This document shows, piece by piece, positions 1-5,854 of a DNA stretch of 27,200 nt. The stretch lies in the IMG/VR virus record IMGVR_UViG_3300038714_000166, positions 1-27,200 of that record; one strand, given 5' to 3'. A program made the position numbers and the translations under genes. Positions within the stretch are counted from its first letter, which is position 1. Every line of letters begins with the position of its first letter. This DNA comes from a virus. Below the pieces are notes generated by a model. The model saw only the letters and a program-made list of their open reading frames with translations, did not search any database and was not told where the DNA came from.

Positions 1-42
1 GTCGTTAGCATTTACTGCTAACTTTTTTCTTATTGATGCCAT
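1..42 (-). CDS. 5' end of an unknown gene, cut by the window edge
   Basis: An ATG at 42-40 on the minus strand opens a frame that stays open to the left edge and gives 14 residues, MASIRKKLAVNAND. A strong ribosome binding site (GGAGGG) lies about 8 nt upstream. The ATG overlaps the TAA of the preceding gene in a TAATG junction, as at many other gene boundaries here, so translation is probably coupled. The visible N-terminus is basic. Too little is present to name a family. Confidence 0.6.
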   Translation of the reverse strand, partial: MASIRKKLAVNAND

Positions 43-314
43 TACGCTACCCTCCATATTCTAATGCCAATAGTGTTCTTTTCTTCCCACATACGCTGTG
101 TTAATCGAACACCTTCATTTCTTTTTTGATAAGTCTGCCTTGCTTGGCTTAGACGATTAGCCATCCTTTTAAGATCATCACCCTCTTCTAAAGGTATAAA
201 AAAAGAATCACCAACATTTAACAATTTTAATGGATATTTCCGTTCACCACTGCGTCTGTCTGAACCAACAGGAACAGGAATATCATTATCGATTTTAATA
301 TCATCTATATCCAT
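42..314 (-). CDS. conserved phage protein of unknown function, 90 aa
   Basis: A 90-residue soluble protein with no signal peptide or membrane segment. The N-terminus is acidic (MDIDDIKIDNDIPVP). The centre carries a KYPLKLLNVGDSFFIP segment, followed by a helical Arg/Lys/Gln-rich part and a closing IGIRIWRVA strand. From memory, the 'YP-x-VGDSFF-P' pattern with a terminal I-R-hydrophobic-W strand recurs in many unnamed phage and prophage proteins, often near replication genes; the biochemical role is unknown. The start is supported by GGAGGG about 8 nt upstream and by the TAATG overlap with the preceding gene. It is the penultimate visible gene of the leftward replication operon. Confidence 0.85.
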   Translation of the reverse strand: MDIDDIKIDNDIPVPVGSDRRSGERKYPLKLLNVGDSFFIPLEEGDDLKRMANRLSQARQTYQKRNEGVRLTQRMWEEKNTIGIRIWRVA

Positions 315-742
315 TAGTTACCCTCCAAAACTATTTTAATATACCCATTGTCTAACATTTTTGTCTGGTAATAGTCAAATATTCTTTTAGGTGTTTGCTT
401 TGTTACTAGCTTACTGTACTGAGCTAACTCGGCTAGAAGTGCTTCAACCTCGATAGGCTTACCGTGTTCTTCTAAAAGATCAAGTATAGCCATCATCTGT
501 GCAGCACCTTTATCTGGGTGCTTTACATATTGAACTCTTTGTACTTTCGGTTTATCGGTAAAGATATCTTCTCCTACCACCACTGGTTTTACTTTAGTCA
601 TGTTTTTCTCCTTGTAGCATATAGAGCAATCTTTATTAGGACAAGGCAAAGGATAGCGATCAGTGGGAGGATTACTCAACCCACCATATGCATAGTCTTC
701 ATATCGCCATGCATGCCAACTAATTTGTATTAGACCACCCAT
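314..742 (-). CDS. unknown phage protein, 142 aa, or 95 aa from an internal start
   Basis: I do not recognise a family. The long form has an aromatic N-terminus and a small Cys cluster (CPNKDCSIC, residues 34-42) that could bind metal, followed by a mixed helical part with K-Q-T-P-K-R-I-F-D-Y-Y-Q-T near the end. The start at 742 has only a weak purine-rich site. A second in-frame ATG at 601 (residue 48) is preceded 5 nt upstream by a near-perfect AAGGAGA, so a 95-residue product lacking the Cys cluster is at least as likely, or both may be made. The C-terminal half, with a helical 'LLEEHGKPIEVEALLAELAQ' stretch, could be a winged-helix-like fold; this is only an impression. The stop overlaps the next ATG (TAATG). 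Confidence 0.7.
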   Translation of the reverse strand: MGGLIQISWHAWRYEDYAYGGLSNPPTDRYPLPCPNKDCSICYKEKNMTKVKPVVVGEDIFTDKPKVQRVQYVKHPDKGAAQMMAILDLLEEHGKPIEVEALLAELAQYSKLVTKQTPKRIFDYYQTKMLDNGYIKIVLEGN

Positions 743-773
743 TCTACTTTCTAGTTAAATTTACTTTAATAAG

Positions 774-793
774 ATTATATATAAAAATTTATA
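774..793 (-). promoter_or_regulatory. possible -10 box and AT-rich dyad upstream of the 142-aa gene
   Basis: The 70-nt gap between the helicase stop and the 142-aa gene holds a minus-strand TATAAT (779-774) and, beside it, a palindrome TATAAA-AA-TTTATA (780-793). No good -35 lies at 16-18 nt; the nearest, TTGTTA at 807-802, is 22 nt away. In DNA this AT-rich such matches occur by chance, so this is only a candidate internal promoter. Confidence 0.22.
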
Positions 794-812
794 TTTTAAA
801 ATAACAAAATTC

Positions 813-2297
813 TCAAATCGTAAAATATTTATTGGTCTTAGGTTGAACTATATGCAAGTTTTGTTTAGCTCTTGTAAGACCGACATAAAACACCCTTGTT
901 TCATCATCAGGGTTCTTTTCGTATTTATTCCAAGTCTTAGTTGGAATATCTGTAAGTAATACTACATTATCAGCTTCTCCTCCTTTTGCTGAATGTATAG
1001 TCGATAATTTTATTCGAGGTGTTTTAGTTATCTTTTCTCCTGCTCTTAACAAAGCTAATATATAACTTCGTTCATGAGGTGAGAGGTTTGTAAACATATC
1101 GTGCCATATTTTTGGTTCAGGTGTTTCGCCTATCTCAACTACTTGTTTAAGTGTAAGTTTTATAGATGGCTCATGTGTTTCAAACTTCTTAGCTTTTGAA
1201 CCTTTTATATAGCTTACTATTTCTTTAGCTTGGTCAGGAAAAACAAACTCACCTTTTCGTAACTGTTCCCAATTACGAACAGCGTTAACCTTTTTATGTG
1301 ATATAGACGGTCGCTCTTTACGCTCAAAGAAAACACCTAACCCTAAACAATGAGCTTCGACTTCATTCAATAAATAGTTTGATCTAGATAGTATTAACCA
1401 CTCACCTTGTGTTAAATCTACGTGTTCAAAACTAGCTTGAGAAACAACTGATCCTTCTTCTTCTTTCGAATCCCAAACCTTATCAGCTCGATTATGTATT
1501 CTTTTAATTACTTTATTTGCTATCTGATATACTGACTTTGGTAGTCGATAGCTTTTACTAAGAACTGTTGCATCTTTTGACATACTAACAAGATAATCTA
1601 CATCAGCTCCTGCCCATGTAAAAATAGCTTGATCATCATCTCCTGCAATATAAACTCTATCAGCTTTACTTGTTAATATGTTTACAAGTTTCCACTGTAA
1701 TGGACTAAGATCTTGAGCTTCATCGATAAAGACAGCTTCTAATTTTGGACTAAGTTCTTTTTCTACACAAAGTTCTAACATATCTGTAAAATCATATAAG
1801 TGTCTAGTTGTCTTAAACTTTAATAATCCTCTAGCATAACGATCAAGTCTATACCAATCTATATCGTCATCATGGTGGTGATGATATTGTTCTCGTAGAT
1901 CAACACATCTTAATCTTGACAAACCCTCGACAAACCTAAGTTTATCATCTTTAGAAAGCACGGATATTGATCCCTCTTCTAATTTTAAATCACCTGTTAA
2001 TCGCATTCCCATTAGATCATTAAAATCTTTAAAGTGTTGTTTACTCATCACAGCATCACGTGATAAACCTAACATTTTATAACAAAGCGAGTGTAATGTT
2101 CTAAAGTGAGGTATATCAGTAGCTGTCATATTAAATCGATCAATCGTTCTAATCTTGCCTTCTTCTGATGCTTTTTTCGTAAATGCAAAATAACCTATCT
2201 TATCAGGTGCAGTGCCATTATTTAGTTCTTCTTCTATAAGGTTTAATATAGCTGTGGTCTTTCCTGTTCCAGGAGGACCAAGAATCACAGACATCAT
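813..2297 (-). CDS. UvrD/Rep-like superfamily 1 DNA helicase
   Basis: A 494-residue ATP-dependent DNA helicase, shorter than bacterial UvrD/PcrA (about 700 aa) because the 1B and 2B insertions are reduced. All core motifs are visible in order: motif I GPPGTGKTT (7-15, Lys13), Ia FTKKA (39-43), II IDEAQD (191-196), III GDDDQAIF (219-226), IV SYRLP (249-253), V STIHSAKGGEADNV (432-445) and VI ETRVFYVGLTRAK (466-478). It is expected to unwind DNA during phage replication or recombination. It lies directly downstream of the primase, its ATG overlapping the primase stop (TAATG), so the two are co-translated partners. An odd feature is a HHHHDDD run at residues 139-145 in the region between motifs Ia and II. 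Two adjacent ATGs are possible starts. Confidence 0.95.
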   Translation of the reverse strand: MMSVILGPPGTGKTTAILNLIEEELNNGTAPDKIGYFAFTKKASEEGKIRTIDRFNMTATDIPHFRTLHSLCYKMLGLSRDAVMSKQHFKDFNDLMGMRLTGDLKLEEGSISVLSKDDKLRFVEGLSRLRCVDLREQYHHHHDDDIDWYRLDRYARGLLKFKTTRHLYDFTDMLELCVEKELSPKLEAVFIDEAQDLSPLQWKLVNILTSKADRVYIAGDDDQAIFTWAGADVDYLVSMSKDATVLSKSYRLPKSVYQIANKVIKRIHNRADKVWDSKEEEGSVVSQASFEHVDLTQGEWLILSRSNYLLNEVEAHCLGLGVFFERKERPSISHKKVNAVRNWEQLRKGEFVFPDQAKEIVSYIKGSKAKKFETHEPSIKLTLKQVVEIGETPEPKIWHDMFTNLSPHERSYILALLRAGEKITKTPRIKLSTIHSAKGGEADNVVLLTDIPTKTWNKYEKNPDDETRVFYVGLTRAKQNLHIVQPKTNKYFTI

Positions 2298-3832
2298 TAG
2301 AATGGCTCCTCATTCATTTCAGGTAAGTCAAAGCCCTCTGCCTGAGCGTTAAACTCTGGAACAAACCAAACAGTTATACCTTTACCTTTTACATGAAAAA
2401 AGTGATGTCCTCCTCCTTGTTCTCTTAATCTTGCAGCAATATGATTACGACCATAATCTCTAAACTGTTGGCGAGTAAAATAATCTATTAAATCTTTTAA
2501 TCTAAAATAAGTCTTGCCTTCTTCTGTCCAAGGTTTACCTAACAATATCTCATCTCGTGATTGAGCTTGTGCTCGTTCAGTACAAAAAGATTCTAGTAGT
2601 TCCATAAACTGACCTTGTATGGATACATCTTGTGATACTTCTATTATTGATACACTATCTAATAATTGTTGTATAATTGTTCGCCAATTAGTTTGTTTCA
2701 TAGTAGGTGGCATAAAATTTAATGCTTCCATACATCTTCGTTGAAACTTAGTTTGGTTTTGTAATTCTTCTGTTGTAAGCTCTAATCGTAGTCCTTCTAC
2801 ATCTAAAAACCATATAGGTGGCATAGAGTCTTGTTTTTGTAAATTACCAAACTGAGGTAAGCCACCTGAAGAACCAACACCATGTTCAGCAGTTCTACAA
2901 ACTGATGAATTACAATGTGAAGCAATAGGCTGATCATTGCACTTATAATGATACTCTTTATTATTAAGAGCTTTGATCACGGTTAATACTTCTTGAGCAC
3001 CGAGTGGTGGTTTCATAAACTTAAAATTAAATTCTTCTACTTTCTTTTCCCAATTATCTTGGAACTTCTTACGAGCGAAAACACCTAAATCAAATAAACC
3101 ATTATTACGAGTTCCCTCAGGAAAACCCAAAGAGCAGAGGATCGTGAGACAAGGTGGAGCACCTTTGAGGTCAGGGTCTTTAGAAGTTACATCAACAGAC
3201 TTTGCAACAAGGCTTTCAAGTCTTTTTACTGTGATCTTTTTTGTTTCTACATACTTTACAAACTCATCTAAATCGGTAATTGCTACTCCACTATCGTCAT
3301 GAGCATACCGAGTAGATGACTCACCACCAAAGTAAGGCATATTTAAAATATTACCTCGATCACCTTTATCAAGTAAAAGTTTAGTTTGTTTAGGAAAAAT
3401 TTCTGCTTTCGCATAACCAAATGCAGCACTGAGTTCTTTTAATTTTTCTTGCATTATAGAGCTTGGTACTGGCTCTTTCATAAATATAAAACAATGTGCA
3501 CCACCAGATTTTGATCGAGTAATTACAAAAGGTAAGTCATTTTGTTTTACAAGTTTTTGTATTAGTTCACTATGTTTAACAGGATATATATCAATATCAA
3601 TCGCACCCCATAAACAAGAATTATCTTCTCGTATAGGAACTATACCTAATGATTCCTTTCCAGCAAGATGATTTTTCCAAAGTTCTAAAAGTCTACTGTC
3701 ATCTAAATCTTCAGAAACTATTCTATACTGTCCTTTTTGTTTTCCAAGTTTTGTATCATCACTTGGTCTATAACAACCATATGCTTTTCTAAGACCACTA
3801 AATATTTTAGAAAATTGTTCAGCGTGTTTCAT
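2297..3832 (-). CDS. archaeo-eukaryotic-type DNA primase (TOTE-like AEP)
   Basis: A 511-residue primase-like protein. The N-terminal half matches the archaeo-eukaryotic primase fold as found in TOTE-type and phage primases: metal-binding GAIDIDIY (Asp79, Asp81), nucleotide-binding RSKSGGAHCFIF (His113), and the NMPYFGG segment near 164-170. A helical PriCT-like region follows (about 225-290, with PPCL, G-x-RN and a basic KK-F-x-D-x-W helix). Then comes a C-x7-H-C-x4-C cluster (298-312) ending in EHGVG, a probable zinc site. The C-terminal ~180 residues look helical and may contain a winged helix. It would make primers for phage DNA synthesis. Start: GGAG 5 nt upstream of ATG. A terminator U-tract ends just one base before that site, so expression probably depends on read-through from the upstream gene. 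Confidence 0.88.
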   Translation of the reverse strand: MKHAEQFSKIFSGLRKAYGCYRPSDDTKLGKQKGQYRIVSEDLDDSRLLELWKNHLAGKESLGIVPIREDNSCLWGAIDIDIYPVKHSELIQKLVKQNDLPFVITRSKSGGAHCFIFMKEPVPSSIMQEKLKELSAAFGYAKAEIFPKQTKLLLDKGDRGNILNMPYFGGESSTRYAHDDSGVAITDLDEFVKYVETKKITVKRLESLVAKSVDVTSKDPDLKGAPPCLTILCSLGFPEGTRNNGLFDLGVFARKKFQDNWEKKVEEFNFKFMKPPLGAQEVLTVIKALNNKEYHYKCNDQPIASHCNSSVCRTAEHGVGSSGGLPQFGNLQKQDSMPPIWFLDVEGLRLELTTEELQNQTKFQRRCMEALNFMPPTMKQTNWRTIIQQLLDSVSIIEVSQDVSIQGQFMELLESFCTERAQAQSRDEILLGKPWTEEGKTYFRLKDLIDYFTRQQFRDYGRNHIAARLREQGGGHHFFHVKGKGITVWFVPEFNAQAEGFDLPEMNEEPF

Positions 3833-3842
3833 TTATACTCCG

Positions 3843-3869
3843 AAAAAAACCCCCACATCGCTGTGGGGG
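3843..3869 (-). terminator. Rho-independent terminator after the SSB-like gene
   Basis: On the minus strand an 8-bp perfect GC-rich stem (CCCCCACA / TGTGGGGG, positions 3869-3862 with 3857-3850) closes a 4-nt loop and is followed immediately by seven T (3849-3843). It begins 8 nt after the stop of the SSB-like gene. One base past the T tract the primase ribosome binding site begins, so transcripts ended here lack it. This would favour a high ratio of SSB-like protein to primase and helicase. Confidence 0.92.
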
Positions 3870-3877
3870 TAAGTTAT

Positions 3878-4666
3878 TTAGAATGGTACTTGGTCTGAGT
3901 CAACAGTTTCTTCTGACTGTTCTTTAACTTCAACCTCACCTGCCTTAATCAACTTTAAGAAAGTAGCACTCTCTTCAAGAAGTTTAAGATTCTTTATTTG
4001 GCTATTTAAACCAATATTCCAACCGAACCATGATCCAAGATCGTTCTTTTCTGGAACAGTTTTAAGATTATACTTAAACAAGAAAGTAGGTGCATTTACA
4101 CTCTCACCTTTAGAGTTTTTGACCATACGCTGTCGCATCTGACTAAGCCATTTACGTGACTTACTTAACTGTGTCGATGTCATAGCTACGACGGCTTGTG
4201 ACCAAGTATCTTCTTGTTCATTAGTAACTAATACATAAAACTGAGCTGTTTCAGCAATGTAATTACCACTTTCTAAAACAAAAGCATTTTTCTCATTACG
4301 AGTGCATTTATTTAATATTTCACGATCAGTATGTACTTGAACTAAACCACCACCAGCATCACGTGGTTTCCATTCAATATACTTTTTCTGATAATAACAA
4401 GGAACAACAATAATCCCTACATCGCTTTTTACTAATTCAGAAGATACAGTATTATATATATCACCCTCTTCAGCACCTTGAATGTATTTACCCTCACTCT
4501 TTTTTATCTGAGGACTTCCTGCTTGCAGTATTTGTAGAAAAGGTATAGCGTAATCAGTAGACGCTGTATCTTCAAGACCTGTTCCTGCTTCTAATAAACT
4601 GTCATCTAAAACAGTTGGTATCGCAACATTTTGCTCTGTTGCACGAGCTACTTGTTTAGTTGTCAT
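3878..4666 (-). CDS. probable phage ssDNA-binding protein, with SSB-type acidic tail
   Basis: A 262-residue soluble protein. The N-terminal part has a 'DYAIPFLQILQAGSPQIKK' segment followed by a beta-rich core with several aromatic residues (PCYYQKKYIEW, near 90-100) and a basic SRKWLSQMRQRMVKN helix. The last residues are acidic and end SDQVPF, like the tip that bacterial SSB and phage SSBs use to dock partner proteins. I recall this family in many phages beside recombination and replication genes, generally unnamed; the SSB role is inferred from tail, composition and position. It is followed by a strong terminator, which fits a protein needed in large amounts. The start has a GGGAG site 7 nt upstream. 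A standard bacterial OB-fold SSB sequence is not recognisable. Confidence 0.72.
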   Translation of the reverse strand: MTTKQVARATEQNVAIPTVLDDSLLEAGTGLEDTASTDYAIPFLQILQAGSPQIKKSEGKYIQGAEEGDIYNTVSSELVKSDVGIIVVPCYYQKKYIEWKPRDAGGGLVQVHTDREILNKCTRNEKNAFVLESGNYIAETAQFYVLVTNEQEDTWSQAVVAMTSTQLSKSRKWLSQMRQRMVKNSKGESVNAPTFLFKYNLKTVPEKNDLGSWFGWNIGLNSQIKNLKLLEESATFLKLIKAGEVEVKEQSEETVDSDQVPF

Positions 4667-4683
4667 ATAAATCTCCCTTATGA

Positions 4684-5247
4684 CTATTTGGTTATTTTAG
4701 CTTTAAAACCACTGAAGATATTAAATAGATTTACAGGTATATCACTACCTTTCTCTACTTGCTCTCTTACAAATGCTTTTAAAGTTTGTGGATGAACAGC
4801 TTCTTTTAACTTATAATTAGTCCACCCCATTGCAGAGTATTGCTCCATCATTTTCTCCCAAGCTGTATCCTCGCGATTAAATTTAAAAGTCAATTCTCTC
4901 TTTATTAACCCACCATGACCATTTTCATCTAGCCATTGATGGGCATCTCTTTTTTTAGCTTCAGTAATATGAGCACCAACAAAAGGTTGTACAGTTACTT
5001 TTGCACCATCTTTTAATTTTAACTCAGATACTCCAGCTTCAGCCATTGCATCAGGAAGATCATGCTCCCTGATAGAGCTTAGTTTCTTTTGAGTCTCTGC
5101 TAATAGTTCATTAAGACGATCTACTTCTTTCTCTAGCTCAATTTGTTTTTTACACAAATCAGCTATACGATTTACTTCTTGATCTGTTGCTTCGACTTCT
5201 ATGGTGTTTACTTCCTCACCACTGAGGATTTTGTCGAGATCATTCAT
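4684..5247 (-). CDS. conserved phage protein with coiled coil, unknown function
   Basis: 187 residues. After an acidic N-terminus comes a predicted coiled coil (about 24-62, heptad-like Leu/Ile with many Glu/Lys), then AEAGVSELKLKDG (69-81), a short beta region, and WLDENGHGGLIK (105-116). The last two motifs identify a family I have often seen in phage replication and recombination clusters, with no assigned activity. I chose the ATG at 5247 over in-frame ATGs at 5265 and 5292: it overlaps the preceding gene's TGA (ATGAATGA), and GGAGAAAGTGAG lies just upstream. The earlier starts would add residues lying inside the upstream gene. Its neighbour is the SSB-like gene, 17 nt downstream, which suggests a DNA-metabolism partner role (inference). 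Confidence 0.85.
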   Translation of the reverse strand: MNDLDKILSGEEVNTIEVEATDQEVNRIADLCKKQIELEKEVDRLNELLAETQKKLSSIREHDLPDAMAEAGVSELKLKDGAKVTVQPFVGAHITEAKKRDAHQWLDENGHGGLIKRELTFKFNREDTAWEKMMEQYSAMGWTNYKLKEAVHPQTLKAFVREQVEKGSDIPVNLFNIFSGFKAKITK

Positions 5248-5575
5248 AGTTCTCACTTTCTCCATAATTTCTGAGATCAATATTAATATCAAAATATTCA
5301 GCTTCTTGCCGATCCCACTTTAATAATTTATACCGACCTCTATTGTTTTCTGATGCAATACTTGTAGCTATACCTATTGCAGCAGGATCTCCGATAAGTA
5401 AAAGATAATCATCATCGGAAAAGTCTTTCAGTCCTTCTCTAAGTCTACGAACAGTAGGAGCAGAACTAAAAACAACTTGCCTATTGGGTGGTAACAATAC
5501 TCTCACCTTTCCGTACTTTCTTGCAGGCACTAGGTTTTTATCACCAAAATCTTGTATAACGTAAACAAAGGACAT
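5240..5575 (-). CDS. conserved phage protein, first gene of the leftward replication operon
   Basis: 111 residues, soluble, no signal. It starts with a FVYVIQDF strand and carries VRVLLPPNRQVVFSSAPTVR, then LKDFSDDDYLLLIGDPAAIG and GRYKLLKWDRQEAEYF. This combination (VIQ start, LLPP, DDDYLL-x-GDP-AAIG, KLLKWDRQ) is a family I recognise from many marine phages; its function is unknown to me. GAGG lies about 5 nt upstream of the ATG. It is promoter-proximal, directly next to the divergent control region, so it is probably among the earliest leftward products. Confidence 0.87.
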   Translation of the reverse strand: MSFVYVIQDFGDKNLVPARKYGKVRVLLPPNRQVVFSSAPTVRRLREGLKDFSDDDYLLLIGDPAAIGIATSIASENNRGRYKLLKWDRQEAEYFDINIDLRNYGESENYE

Positions 5576-5646
5576 AGAACCTCATCTTATAGTAATGTAA
5601 ATACTCAATAAATAAAAAAGTTATGCTCTTAAACTAAAAGTAAGAT

Positions 5647-5665
5647 CATAATCTCATAATCTCAT
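5647..5665. repeat. short tandem repeat, CATAATCT twice plus CAT
   Basis: CATAATCT occurs twice head to tail, followed by a partial third copy (CAT). The repeat is in the leader of the leftward operon, downstream of the candidate -10 box. It could be a protein-binding iteron or chance in AT-rich DNA. Confidence 0.5.
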
Positions 5666-5691
5666 CTAAACAGTGTTAAGTCTTTATTTAT

Positions 5692-5697
5692 ATTATA
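5692..5697 (-). promoter_or_regulatory. candidate -10 box of the leftward replication promoter
   Basis: A perfect TATAAT on the minus strand, about 117 nt upstream of the first leftward start codon. The -35 region at 17 nt spacing does not resemble TTGACA but falls inside the 22-bp dyad. This would fit a promoter that is activated or blocked by a protein bound there. The assignment rests on the -10 hexamer and position only. Confidence 0.4.
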
Positions 5698-5706
5698 AAA
5701 ACAAGG

Positions 5707-5728
5707 TATGACATTTATATTTGTCATA
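5707..5728. promoter_or_regulatory. candidate operator: 22-bp dyad TATGACA-N8-TGTCATA
   Basis: A perfect 7-bp inverted repeat, half-sites TATGACA (5707-5713) and TGTCATA (5722-5728), separated by 8 bp. The half-site centres are 15 bp apart, in the size range bound by dimeric HTH proteins. It overlaps where the -35 of the leftward promoter should lie and sits in the region shared with the operon encoding an HTH protein (7285-7515). I infer that this protein may bind here. Confidence 0.5.
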
Positions 5729-5823
5729 TCATATCCTAAATGGTCGAGGGAAAAGTTTTTATATTTTATATATAAATATATGAGCATAAGATTCTTCTTT
5801 CTTTATTTAAATAATAGTATAAA

Positions 5824-5838
5824 CTAATTTTTAATTAG
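5824..5838. repeat. small palindrome CTAATT-TTT-AATTAG before the SNF2 gene
   Basis: A perfect 6-bp inverted repeat with a 3-nt centre, 17 bp before the SNF2 start codon. In the mRNA it would form only a weak AU hairpin. It could be a binding site near the plus-strand promoter or chance in AT-rich sequence. Confidence 0.3.
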
Positions 5839-5854
5839 AAAGTAATATTTTTTT

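Larger units (their letters stand above)
5576..5854. promoter_or_regulatory. divergent intergenic control region, very AT-rich
   Basis: 279 bp separate the leftward replication operon from the rightward helicase/HTH pair, the longest non-coding stretch in the window. It holds an 8-nt tandem repeat (5647-5665), a minus-strand TATAAT (5697-5692), a 22-bp dyad (5707-5728), long AT runs (5755-5785) and a small palindrome (5824-5838). It must contain start signals for both directions. I see no clear -35/-10 pair for the plus strand. The repeats and AT-rich DNA would also suit a replication origin, but nothing proves that. Confidence 0.7.

Noticed and set aside
2297-3832. Complete TOTE conflict (counter-defence) system around the AEP primase
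   Set aside because: The primase domain resembles that family, but the expected fused helicase-nuclease partner is absent and the neighbours are ordinary phage replication genes.
5721-5749. Plus-strand promoter using TTGTCA (5721-5726) as -35
   Set aside because: No -10-like hexamer at 16-19 nt spacing (the region reads TCGAGG); TTGTCA is better explained as part of the dyad half-site.
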